Made by a program: the position numbers and the translations under genes. The notes under the pieces were generated by a model. It did not search any database, was not told where the DNA came from, and saw nothing but the letters and a program-made list of their open reading frames with translations. This document shows, piece after piece, positions 17,019 to 25,441 of a stretch of 64,000 nucleotides of DNA. The stretch covers positions 1 through 64,000 of the forward strand of contig JACRPF010000003.1 of assembly GCA_016214035.1 (NCBI GenBank), read 5' to 3'. Positions within the stretch are counted from its first letter, which is position 1. Every line of letters starts with the position of its first letter. Source of the stretch: Spirochaetota bacterium (lineage in GTDB: Bacteria > Spirochaetota > Brachyspiria > Brachyspirales > JACRPF01).

Positions 17019-18020
17019 TCAGTGTTTGTTCCACTCGTTCAGTATTTTCGCCGCCGTATCGTTCGCTTCATCGTTCACACGGCAGCGTGCCGGGTCTGCT
17101 TCGAAATACGCAAGCGTACGCCTGATGCCCTGCGCGAACGGTATTGTCGCGCAGTATCCGGGTGCGAACCGCTTTATCTTGGAGTTGTCGAATATGACAC
17201 TCCAGCTTTTATCGCCCCAGAGCGTGCCGCGTATCCCGCCCATGCCGAGCTTTTCCGCGATGCGGCTGATATCCTCCGACGGTATATGCACGATGTTCGC
17301 CGTCACTCCCGCGGCGGCCGCCGTCGCCTGATAGTACTGATTCCATGTCAGGAGTTCATCGGTGGTGATATGGAATGCATGTCCCATCGTCTGCTGATGT
17401 CCGATAAGCGGCACAAACCCTTTCGCAAAGTCATCGGCGTGCGTGGTCTGCCAGATGCTCGTGCCGTCGCCGGGTACGATGACGGGTTTTCCTTTTTTCA
17501 TGCGGTCGATGATGGTATAATCCGTCCATCCGCCGAACGCGAGCGGGATGACGGTGTCATACGTGAGGCTCGGCCGGACAATGGTTGCCGGAAAACCGCT
17601 GTCCCGATATTCCTTCATGAGCCGTTCCTCGCAGGCAATCTTGTTGCGCGAGTACTCCCAGAACGGATTGGCGAGCGGCGTTGATTCGGTGATGATCGGA
17701 TGCGTCACCGGTTTCTGGTACACGCTCGCCGAACTGATGAAGATATACTGCTTCGTTTTTCCAGCGAAGAGCGCGATATCACGTTCAACATCGGCGGGCA
17801 GAAAGCCTATCCAGTCGACAACCGCATCCCACGTATGTCCTTCCAACACATTTGCTGCAGCGGCAGCGTTTTTAATGTCGGCGTGTATCGATTTTGCACC
17901 CGCGATTTCCTGTTTACCGGTGCCGCGGTTAAGATGATAGAGGTCTATACCCTGCGAAAGTGCGAAGCGGCTAACCGCCGAACTGATATTGCCCGTCCCG
18001 CCGATGAATAATACTTTCAT
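17019..18020 (-). CDS. NAD-dependent epimerase/dehydratase (extended/atypical SDR)
   Basis: This 333-residue protein has an N-terminal Rossmann fold with GGTGNISSAVSRFALSQG (GGxGxIS as in atypical/extended SDRs) followed by HLNRGTGKQEIAGAKSIHADI. The catalytic region shows FISSASVYQKPVTHPIITES, and an N-K segment lies in WEYSRNKIACEERLM in place of a classical YxxxK; the Tyr of WEYSRNK gives Y-x-x-x-K. RPSLTYD is the typical SDR RPxxxYG-like segment. Such proteins act on nucleotide sugars or related substrates in the cytoplasm. It begins 10 nt after the DUF4091 gene and precedes the Gfo/Idh gene by 47 nt. Confidence 0.85.
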   Translation of the reverse strand: MKVLFIGGTGNISSAVSRFALSQGIDLYHLNRGTGKQEIAGAKSIHADIKNAAAAANVLEGHTWDAVVDWIGFLPADVERDIALFAGKTKQYIFISSASVYQKPVTHPIITESTPLANPFWEYSRNKIACEERLMKEYRDSGFPATIVRPSLTYDTVIPLAFGGWTDYTIIDRMKKGKPVIVPGDGTSIWQTTHADDFAKGFVPLIGHQQTMGHAFHITTDELLTWNQYYQATAAAAGVTANIVHIPSEDISRIAEKLGMGGIRGTLWGDKSWSVIFDNSKIKRFAPGYCATIPFAQGIRRTLAYFEADPARCRVNDEANDTAAKILNEWNKH

Positions 18021-18030
18021 AATGTTCTCC

Positions 18031-20448
18031 TTACTTACTGCCGGCTATAAGCGATTCTATCATGTCGCCGATACGGTTTCGCAGGTCGTGTGTCGCGGCT
18101 GCACGGTCGTCAGGGTTGCGGAAATCGTTCACGGTATAGACATCGGGTACCAGCGCACGCGCCTCGGCGAGCAGACGTTCTGCATTTGTTTTCACCGCAC
18201 CGGCCGGAGCCTGCGCGGTCAGCCGTTCAAGCAGATGCAGATATTCATTGTCCTCAAGCCCTTCACGGGTGAGCTCGAAACGGAGCGTCGACAGCGGCCC
18301 CGCCTCGTTCGGCAGCACCCAGCTTGCGGAGCGGTGCGCATCGGCGGTGTCCTGTGTACTCAGTTCGGACCATGTGTTGATGCTTCCCTGCATGACGGCG
18401 CCGATATGTTCTTTCCAGAGCCACCAGTAGAAGAGGCGAACCGATGCCCCGGGCGCGTCGAGCTGATACCCCGGCGGCGCATAGACCCATGTCGCTTTTC
18501 CCTTTTCGCGGAGCGGACGCATGACGGCGGGGTTGTATGCGCGTGCGGGCACGGAGATGACGGAGAGCACATCCGCGAGCGCCGATGCGTAGAGACCCGA
18601 CGCCATGAAGCGCCAGTCGGCGTCGATGCTGCGCAAAAGCTTTGCGTAGTCGGTGACGGTTTTTACGTGTTCGGGATACGGGTCTTCGAAGAGCGTGAAT
18701 ATCACGCGGCTGTTCCACCGCTTCTCACGCAGGTGCAGCGATAATGCGCGGGCGAAATTGGTTGCACGCGCCGTCCACACCGGGGTGAGTATCTCGCTTT
18801 TCGAGCCAAAACGGTTGTTCTGGATCGCGCGAGAATACCCGATCTGAAAGCAGTTGAGCAGCACGAACGGGTATCCGGTGCGGGTGAGATATGAATCCAC
18901 CGCGGTGTCGAATTCCGTGAAATCGATATTGTTGGTGATGACGCCGTTGCTCGCATACCGTGTAATCGGCGCCGCGCCGGACCACATTAGCGAGGTCTTG
19001 TAGAGCGGTGATGACGGTGCCGCGCGATTGTCGATGCAGAAATCCGCGTACCGGTCGCGCATGACCTGCCCTTCCGACTTGCCGTAGTACTGATCGAGCT
19101 GCGTACTGCGCGTGTCGAAGAACGCCGCCGTGCTACGATTGGTGACGGCGAACAGGCGCACCATTACGGATAAAGGGATGTCGATGACGGTACGCTTCGT
19201 CGACATGATGCTGATGCCGCCGTGATAGACGCCTGCGGGAGTCGCCGCCGGAACCCGGACGGTTATCCAGAGCGGCTGATGTATGGCGGGAGCGCAGTTG
19301 AACGCCCGTCCTTTTTTCAGATTGTCCGGGACATCGCCGGCCCAGCCGCCGTCCATGCTTTCGCCGACAATAGCTGAATCGACGATGGACCACGACAGCT
19401 GCTCCGGTCCGATACTGTTCGTGCCGTTGGTGAGCGCAGTGTATTTCGGTATCAGCATGCTGAGCGGGAAGCCGGTGGATATGACGAGGGTAAACGATTC
19501 CGTCTCGCCCTGAGCCGCGGAAAGCATAATGGGCTCTTTTCGTTCAGGGACAGGGTCGCAGCGGAATACCTTCGCTGTTGAGACATCCCACCATGCCTGC
19601 ACCCGTCCCGACACAGCCGCGATTGCCGCCGTGGGTGATGCATGCCGGTTCGAAGACGTATAGTGCGTGTAGACCGCCGCGCATTCATTCGTGCCTTCAA
19701 CCGGCGAAATGGTCATTGAACTTGCAAATGCGGTCTCCGGCCTGTCGAAACGAAACGCTCCGGAGATCGTCGTTTTTTGATGCCCTACGGAGAACCAGTA
19801 CGGACCTCCGGAGGTGAAGCGTATCCCGCCGGTCCGTTCCATGACAGCGAACACCGGACTCAGATGCTCTGACGGTGACGATACCGCGGGCGACTGCGGC
19901 GGAATTTCAGCGGTCATCCGCGTGACGAACCCGTCGTTCTCAAGGAAACGTTCGACATAGTATAACCGCGTATTCGTTTCGGCCAGGGTGAAATACTCCG
20001 TATATCCAGACACCGGGGCAGTACGATCCATAATCGCTTCGCATGATACGCTCAGATCCGCATCCGTACCGAGTGTATAGCGGCGGGTGATGCGCGCCGA
20101 TGCGTTCGTCATACTCACGCTGAGTGATGCCGATGTTCGTGCGGTGTTCGTCTCAATTCGCGCCACCGCGAAATTGGTTGCGCTCTCACGCATCCATTGA
20201 TTCGTATTGTTGACGCAGGCGAATCCCTGCCAGGTGACGGCACGGGCCTTTGTGCCGGTCCGTTTGACGGAACTCAGGAGATAGTTGCGTCGCGTATCGA
20301 ACTGATATTCCGCCGCCGTATTTGACATGATGATGACGGAGCCTTTCTTCTCGATCACCGCGGAAACGAGCGGTAATCCAAGGGGTAATGTCAGGGCGAG
20401 TATGCAGATATTCCGGCCGGTCCGGCGGACAATACGACCGTGCGGCAT
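18031..20448 (-). CDS. DUF4091 / GH123-like secreted protein
   Basis: The protein has about 805 residues, with N-terminal MPHGRIVRRTGRNICILALTLPLGLPLVSAV acting as a signal peptide. The first half is beta-rich (WQGFACVNNTNQWMRESATNFAVARIETN). A sandwich follows (AQGETESFTLVISTGFPLSM ... VPAATPAGVYHGGISI), which is the family module before the catalytic region. The C-terminal half is the DUF4091 (GH123-like) barrel, ending in FELTREGLEDNEYLHLLERL, a strong family signature. It may process glycans outside the cytoplasm. The open frame extends to 20568, but the promoter at 20510-20537 lies inside that extension, so 20448 is chosen. The gene leads the operon with the SDR and Gfo/Idh genes. Confidence 0.82.
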   Translation of the reverse strand: MPHGRIVRRTGRNICILALTLPLGLPLVSAVIEKKGSVIIMSNTAAEYQFDTRRNYLLSSVKRTGTKARAVTWQGFACVNNTNQWMRESATNFAVARIETNTARTSASLSVSMTNASARITRRYTLGTDADLSVSCEAIMDRTAPVSGYTEYFTLAETNTRLYYVERFLENDGFVTRMTAEIPPQSPAVSSPSEHLSPVFAVMERTGGIRFTSGGPYWFSVGHQKTTISGAFRFDRPETAFASSMTISPVEGTNECAAVYTHYTSSNRHASPTAAIAAVSGRVQAWWDVSTAKVFRCDPVPERKEPIMLSAAQGETESFTLVISTGFPLSMLIPKYTALTNGTNSIGPEQLSWSIVDSAIVGESMDGGWAGDVPDNLKKGRAFNCAPAIHQPLWITVRVPAATPAGVYHGGISIMSTKRTVIDIPLSVMVRLFAVTNRSTAAFFDTRSTQLDQYYGKSEGQVMRDRYADFCIDNRAAPSSPLYKTSLMWSGAAPITRYASNGVITNNIDFTEFDTAVDSYLTRTGYPFVLLNCFQIGYSRAIQNNRFGSKSEILTPVWTARATNFARALSLHLREKRWNSRVIFTLFEDPYPEHVKTVTDYAKLLRSIDADWRFMASGLYASALADVLSVISVPARAYNPAVMRPLREKGKATWVYAPPGYQLDAPGASVRLFYWWLWKEHIGAVMQGSINTWSELSTQDTADAHRSASWVLPNEAGPLSTLRFELTREGLEDNEYLHLLERLTAQAPAGAVKTNAERLLAEARALVPDVYTVNDFRNPDDRAAATHDLRNRIGDMIESLIAGSK

Positions 20449-20509
20449 GCATGAACGGCGGGTAGAGGATTCCGGGGATTGCTCAGATAATCTGCACTGC
20501 ATACACGGG

Positions 20510-20537
20510 ATTATAGTGCACCCACCGGTACCGTCAA
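20510..20537 (-). promoter_or_regulatory. Strong sigma-70-type promoter for the DUF4091-SDR-Gfo/Idh operon
   Basis: On the minus strand, TTGACG (20532-20537) and TATAAT (20510-20515) are spaced by 16 nt. Transcription would begin near 20503, giving a leader of about 55 nt to the ATG at 20448. It is divergent from the efflux promoter, with 21 nt between the boxes. Confidence 0.65.
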
Positions 20538-20558
20538 GCTCGCTTTTCCGCCGTCCGC

Positions 20559-20587
20559 TTGCGCTCACGGTAATTACGCTATATACT
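20559..20587 (+). promoter_or_regulatory. Promoter of the TolC/ABC efflux operon
   Basis: TTGCGC (20559-20564) and TATACT (20582-20587) are spaced by 17 nt, about 45 nt upstream of the tolC-like ATG at 20639. Confidence 0.5.
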
Positions 20588-20638
20588 TTTCCTACAAGGT
20601 TGCGAGCATGTCAGCCCGCATCGTGCTGCGAGGATTGC

Positions 20639-22075
20639 ATGGCCATTGTTCGAATGCTGTTGCTGTTGTGCGCTGCCGGATGCGCTCTTGGCCGCACCAT
20701 CACCTTTTCCGAGATATACTCCCGATCAGTTTCCAATAATACGAGCATTCGTCTAGCTCAAAAGGACATCGACCAGCTCGCGCTCAACGGGAAGATGCTG
20801 ACGCACCGTTTTTTTCCGCAGCTTGCGGTATCATTCGACATTCCGAATTATAATCAGGTTTACCCGATCGTCTCCGCGCCGAGAAGCGTTTCACAGCAGC
20901 TGAGCGTCGATCCGCTGGGACGCGTCACCTACAATCAGAAGCTGCCGTTCAACGCCGCGTTCGCCGCATCATACGGAGTAGAGTATTACAAATACGTGAC
21001 GAACAGCGGGCGCACCGCCGCCGACAGGTTCGTGCACGACTTTTCAGCCGCCGTTTCGGCGACGCTCTTCCGTTCCGATACGCTCGATCGCGACTTTGCT
21101 TTCAACAATGAAGGCGTGAGGCTTAAGAAGCTCACGAAGACCACCGTGGAACGGTCATTCCGCTACGATGTGAAGCGCGCCTATTACGATTATCTCACGC
21201 GCCGCGAGATCTCGCAGAACGAGCGCCTCAGGCTTGACGGCGACGCGAAGAATATCGAGGTGGTGCGTCAGAAGTTCAAGTCGGGCATCATCTCCGAATA
21301 TGCGCTCATCGACTACGAGGCGGACTTTCACCGGTCGCTCGTGCTCGTGAAGGTGAGTGAGGATGCCGCACATACGAGCGAGAACAACCTCTACTATCTC
21401 ATCAACAGCGATCCGAATCCCGCGGACACGATAGCGGCGATTCCCGACGAGCGGGTTTCCGTGGAGAAGCTTACGCTTCCGGTTGCGGCAATGCTCGTGA
21501 ACGTCATCAGCAACAGCGTGGATCTCGCCAATTACGGCTATACGATATTCCAGAACACGGAGAACATACGCTACTTCGAGCAGTCGTGTCTGCCGAAGAT
21601 TGTCCCTGCGGTGTCGGTCGACTTTCAGGTATCCAATAATGTGCTGAGCAGCTGGACCGCGCTGCCGCTTAACCTCCAGGCATCGGTGACCGTGGCCGTG
21701 CCGCTTTTCTACGAGTGGATAGCGGCGGCGCAGAGCATCGAGAACAACAGGATCACCATCGAGAGCGCACGCCTGCAGATGAACGAGAAGGTGCGAGCGC
21801 TCAAACTGAAAATGCGTAACGACATCATCACACTTGAGGGAGCGCATTTTCGTTTTTTTCACGCGAAGGAGCAGACGGAGCTCTACCGGCGCGATTATGA
21901 GATTGCCGTGGACCGCTTTAACGTCGGCTCCATCGGTTCGTGGGAGATGATTGATATCAAGAACCGTTTCTACGATAATTTCAACACGTACATCAGCGTG
22001 AAATACGCGTACCTTTCGCAGATAGCCCTCATCGAGCGTGATTACTACATCGATTACGGTGCCCGGTATGAATAA
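20639..22075 (+). CDS. TolC-family outer-membrane efflux protein
   Basis: This 478-residue outer-membrane factor has signal peptide MAIVRMLLLLCAAGCALG and then ITFSEIYSRSVSNNTSIRLAQKDIDQLALNG, the usual TolC entry into the first long helix. Later sequence has the alternating long coiled-coil helices and beta segments of two OEP repeats (FDVKRAYYDYLTRRE-like, ARLQMNEKVRALKLKMRNDIITLEGAHFRFFHAKEQTELYRRDYEIAVDRFNVGSIGSWEMIDIKNRFYDN). The start at 20639 is set by GAGGA 5 nt upstream and the signal peptide, although the frame is open far upstream. It overlaps the ABC ATPase gene by 8 nt. It forms the exit duct of the tripartite system encoded downstream. Confidence 0.88.
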   Translation: MAIVRMLLLLCAAGCALGRTITFSEIYSRSVSNNTSIRLAQKDIDQLALNGKMLTHRFFPQLAVSFDIPNYNQVYPIVSAPRSVSQQLSVDPLGRVTYNQKLPFNAAFAASYGVEYYKYVTNSGRTAADRFVHDFSAAVSATLFRSDTLDRDFAFNNEGVRLKKLTKTTVERSFRYDVKRAYYDYLTRREISQNERLRLDGDAKNIEVVRQKFKSGIISEYALIDYEADFHRSLVLVKVSEDAAHTSENNLYYLINSDPNPADTIAAIPDERVSVEKLTLPVAAMLVNVISNSVDLANYGYTIFQNTENIRYFEQSCLPKIVPAVSVDFQVSNNVLSSWTALPLNLQASVTVAVPLFYEWIAAAQSIENNRITIESARLQMNEKVRALKLKMRNDIITLEGAHFRFFHAKEQTELYRRDYEIAVDRFNVGSIGSWEMIDIKNRFYDNFNTYISVKYAYLSQIALIERDYYIDYGARYE

Positions 22076-22769
22076 GCCCGTGCTCATCGAGCTGGTGGAT
22101 CTTGAGAAGGCGTACTTTCTCGGCGCCGAAGAAGTGCCGGTGCTGAAGAAGATCAATCTGACGATACATGAGGGAGAGTTCATCGCCATCATGGGGACGT
22201 CGGGAAGCGGCAAGTCGACGCTCATGAACGTGCTCGGCTTTCTCGACAGGCCGACGCGCGGGAAGTATCTGCTCAAGGGGAGCGACGTGAGCAACCTTAC
22301 CGACGAGGACGAGGCGCGGATACGCAACCGGGAGATCGGCTTTATATTCCAGACGTTTAATCTGCTCTCGCAGTACACCTCATACGAGAACGTGGCGCTG
22401 CCGCTCATGTACCGCGACGAAGAGGTCGATCACGGACGGGTGATGCGCGCCGTGGAGACGGTGGGGCTAACGCACCGCATCCATCATAAACCTTCGGAGA
22501 TATCCGGCGGTCAGCGTCAGCGGGTGGCCATCGCGCGGGCACTCGTCACCGACCCGGCGATACTCCTCGCCGACGAGCCTACGGGCAATCTCGATTCCAA
22601 GACAAGCATAGAGATAATGGAGCTGTTTCTCAATCTTCATAAGACGGGCGCGACGATAATACTCGTGACGCACGAGCCTGACATCGCGCATTACAGTGAA
22701 CGCATCATTCATATCAAGGACGGAGAGATACATGAAGACGAACGACTCGTTCGCAAAAAACGCCGCTAA
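22068..22769 (+). CDS. ABC transporter ATPase, MacB/LolD type
   Basis: This 233-residue ATPase has Walker A GTSGSGKST, Q-loop FIFQTFNLLSQYT, signature SGGQRQRVAIARAL, Walker B AILLADEPTGNLDSKT and switch His in VTHEPDIAHY. The sequence is typical of the stand-alone MacB/LolD/FtsE class that drives periplasmic mechanotransmission rather than membrane passage. ATG 22068 overlaps the tolC-like stop, and the following adaptor gene overlaps it by 38 nt, so translational coupling is likely throughout. The partner permease is the MacB-like gene at 24227. Confidence 0.92.
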   Translation: MNKPVLIELVDLEKAYFLGAEEVPVLKKINLTIHEGEFIAIMGTSGSGKSTLMNVLGFLDRPTRGKYLLKGSDVSNLTDEDEARIRNREIGFIFQTFNLLSQYTSYENVALPLMYRDEEVDHGRVMRAVETVGLTHRIHHKPSEISGGQRQRVAIARALVTDPAILLADEPTGNLDSKTSIEIMELFLNLHKTGATIILVTHEPDIAHYSERIIHIKDGEIHEDERLVRKKRR

Positions 22770-24240
22770 GGTACAGCATAAGCGCGCGCGCATAGCCATC
22801 GCCGACGTATCAGCGAAAAACCGTACGGCAGTGACAACCGTGTATATCGCCGAGACCGGTATGCGCAGGTCGCCGCTGGCCGTGATTGCCGCGTTTTTTA
22901 AAAACATCGGTGCGTTCCTGTCTCCCGTGATTCAGAAGATTATCCCTGTTGTCCGGAGAAAGCGTTTCATCGTGACGGCATCAATCATCGCGGCGGCAAC
23001 GGTCATCATCGTCGTGCTCGTGATGCTAGCCGGAAAGGGAAAACGCGGCAACGAGGTGTTCTATACCGTGGCGGCGAAGGAGCCGGTATCGATAAAGCTC
23101 ATCGGCAACGGCGTGCTCGATTCGGAAAGCTCGGTGAATGTGATATCACCCATGGTCTCAAAATACCGGCGGCTTCTTATCTGGCTGATACCGGAAGGTT
23201 CGGTGGTCCGCAGGGGCGATGTGCTCGCGCGATGCGACATCTCCGATATGGAAAAGGCGGCCGAAGACATACGGCTCGATCGCGGCTCACTCCGGGCGAA
23301 ATATAAGGACACCGAGGTCGCGTTTCAGATAAGCATTGATGAGCTGAACGCGCGGCTTGAGAACAAGAAGCAGAATGAAAAAGTGTCGAAACTCACCTTT
23401 GACAGTATGGCATACGCGGCGGAACTCGATCGGCAGAAGTCGCTCATCAATCTCAACCAGGCGAGCGCCGATGTCGAGATTGCCAAAAGCCGCATCAGTC
23501 AGGAGCAGAACAAGCGGGACGTGCAGCTCAGGCAGATCAGCAACGACATCGAAGATCGTTCCACGAAACTCGAGGAGATGAGCAATTCCATAAGGAAGTT
23601 CACCGTATACGCTCCCGCCGAGGGTCTTGTCGTATATCCATTGGTCAAGGTGGACGGTCAGGAGCGTAAGATTCAGGTGGGCGACTCGCTCTACTACGGG
23701 CAGGTGTTCCTCACGCTTCCCGATCTTTTTCATATGATTGTGAAGATCGAGGTGGGCGAGGAGGACATTAAAAAGATCACCATGGGGCAGAAGGCGGAGA
23801 TTGTCCTTGAGGCGTACAAGGATAAAAAGTATACCGGCTATATCTATAACGTGAGTAATCTGGCGCAGGTGAAACTCAATAATAAATATGTCAAAGTATT
23901 CACAGTCAAGATACGCATCAACGAGCAGGACCTCACGCGGCTTAAACCGGGCATGAACACCATGGTGACGGTATTCGTCCGGGAATATCCCGACGCGTAT
24001 ACGCTTCCCGTCGAGTTCGTCTCCGGTGAGCGCGAGGACACCTCGGTATGCGTGATCAGCAACCGCCGCATCGTGCGAAGGCATATCAGCGTTGCCGATT
24101 ACACCGCGGATGCCGCGGTGCTGACCAATGCGCTCACCGAACGGGTCATACTCATGACGAAGGAGAACGCGCCGCTCCTGACAGCGAGCAATTTCACCAT
24201 CGACACCATAGAACTCACGGAGTACCATGCAGCTCGTTAA
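22732..24240 (+). CDS. HlyD/MacA-type periplasmic adaptor with long cytoplasmic N-terminus
   Basis: This 502-residue membrane fusion protein carries one transmembrane helix at about residues 79-98 (FIVTASIIAAATVIIVVLVML). Next come a lipoyl/barrel-sandwich half (GNGVLDSESSVNVISPMVSKYRRLLIWLIPEGSVVRRGDVLARCD), a coiled-coil hairpin (about 180-290), the second lipoyl half (FTVYAPAEGLVVYPLV) and a beta-barrel region (KIEVGEEDIKKITMGQKAEIVLEAYKDKKYTG). The 78 residues before the helix are basic and far longer than in MacA, so they lie in the cytoplasm. The start is fixed by GGAGAG upstream of ATG 22732, inside the end of the ATPase gene. It is the first of two adaptors in this operon. Confidence 0.87.
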   Translation: MKTNDSFAKNAAKVQHKRARIAIADVSAKNRTAVTTVYIAETGMRRSPLAVIAAFFKNIGAFLSPVIQKIIPVVRRKRFIVTASIIAAATVIIVVLVMLAGKGKRGNEVFYTVAAKEPVSIKLIGNGVLDSESSVNVISPMVSKYRRLLIWLIPEGSVVRRGDVLARCDISDMEKAAEDIRLDRGSLRAKYKDTEVAFQISIDELNARLENKKQNEKVSKLTFDSMAYAAELDRQKSLINLNQASADVEIAKSRISQEQNKRDVQLRQISNDIEDRSTKLEEMSNSIRKFTVYAPAEGLVVYPLVKVDGQERKIQVGDSLYYGQVFLTLPDLFHMIVKIEVGEEDIKKITMGQKAEIVLEAYKDKKYTGYIYNVSNLAQVKLNNKYVKVFTVKIRINEQDLTRLKPGMNTMVTVFVREYPDAYTLPVEFVSGEREDTSVCVISNRRIVRRHISVADYTADAAVLTNALTERVILMTKENAPLLTASNFTIDTIELTEYHAAR

Positions 24241-25441
24241 GTACATCGCGGTGGCTCAGAAGTCGCTCCTTGACCACAAGCTGCGTTCGTTTCTGACGAT
24301 ACTCGGGATAATATTCGGCGTCGCCGCGGTCATCGCCATGATGTCCATCGGCGAAGGCGCCAAACGGGAGGCGCTTGAGCAGATTCAGGAGATGGGCATC
24401 AATAATATTTTCGTGCAGGACAGGCCTGAGGAACGCAAAAACGCGTCCAAACAGGGGAAATATTTTTCCGACGGGCTTTCCGACGCGGATATACGGTTCA
24501 TCCGCACCGTGCTCACCCCCATCACCGCCCACACGAAGATGAAAAAGATCGACGGCTATATTCAGACCGAGATATATAATAACAATGCCGTGATCGCGGG
24601 CGTGGACCATAACTATCGCGATGTGCTTTCCATTGAGATGAAGCAGGGTCGTTTCATCCATCTCAAGGATATAGAGGAAGGGCGCAATGTATGCGTGGTG
24701 ATGGAGTCGCTCTACGGCAAACTTACCAGGAAGGCATCCGCCGAAAAGGATACGAAGAAGGACGAATACCTTCGCATCAACAATCAGTATTTCAGGATCG
24801 TGGGCGTGGCGAAGGACAAACAGGGGTATATGGATCACGTGTACGTGCCCCTTTCCGCAATGGTGCTTTCCGAGTTGTTCACGCCGTTCACCGCACCGGT
24901 GAGCGAAGTTATCTTCCGTATTGACGATGTGCAGCTCATCTCCCGTTCGGTGAATGTGATTAAAACGATACTCATGCGGCGGCATTATACCATCGAGGAT
25001 TTCGAACTCATCGTTCCGGAGATGCTCCTCAGGCAGCGTGAGAAGACGAAAAATCTTTTTAACATCATCATGCTTCTCATCACAAGCATATCGCTTATCG
25101 TGGGCGGCATCGGCATCATGAATATCATGCTCGCGTCGGTGCTCGAGCGTACGCGCGAGATCGGTATACGGCGCGCCATCGGGGCCACCAAACGCGATAT
25201 ACGCATGCAGTTCCTCATCGAATCGATACTGCTCTGTCTTGCGGGCGGCGTCATCGGCGTCGTTACCGGCATTACACTCACGAAGGTGATAGAGCTTATC
25301 ACGCATTGGACTACGTATCTGCCTGTCGCGGCCATCATTATCGCGTTCAGCGTGTCCGCCGGCATCGGCGTGATTTTCGGCTACTACCCGGCGAAGAACG
25401 CGAGCGAACTGAACCCCATCGAGGCGCTCAGGCATGAATAA
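24227..25441 (+). CDS. MacB/FtsX-type ABC permease
   Basis: This 404-residue permease has an N-terminal helix (LRSFLTILGIIFGVAAVIAMMSIGEGAKREALEQIQEMG, the MacB-PCD start). A periplasmic domain of about 220 residues follows. Three C-terminal helices (about 275-300, 325-350, 365-390) carry the FtsX signature LERTREIGIRRAIGATKRDI. It pairs with the ATPase at 22068. MacB-type complexes use ATP hydrolysis to push periplasmic substrates through TolC. The ATPase is not fused at the N-terminus as it is in E. coli MacB. The gene overlaps the preceding adaptor by 14 nt and the following adaptor by 8 nt. Confidence 0.92.
   Translation: MQLVKYIAVAQKSLLDHKLRSFLTILGIIFGVAAVIAMMSIGEGAKREALEQIQEMGINNIFVQDRPEERKNASKQGKYFSDGLSDADIRFIRTVLTPITAHTKMKKIDGYIQTEIYNNNAVIAGVDHNYRDVLSIEMKQGRFIHLKDIEEGRNVCVVMESLYGKLTRKASAEKDTKKDEYLRINNQYFRIVGVAKDKQGYMDHVYVPLSAMVLSELFTPFTAPVSEVIFRIDDVQLISRSVNVIKTILMRRHYTIEDFELIVPEMLLRQREKTKNLFNIIMLLITSISLIVGGIGIMNIMLASVLERTREIGIRRAIGATKRDIRMQFLIESILLCLAGGVIGVVTGITLTKVIELITHWTTYLPVAAIIIAFSVSAGIGVIFGYYPAKNASELNPIEALRHE

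Noticed and set aside
20449-20568. Longer N-terminus for the DUF4091 protein
   Set aside because: A near-consensus promoter lies within the extension, and the signal peptide starts at 20448.
21155-22408. Long minus-strand open frame of 417 codons across the tolC/ABC genes
   Set aside because: It is antisense to two clearly real, well-conserved genes and its translation shows no family motif. It results from GC-biased third codon positions.
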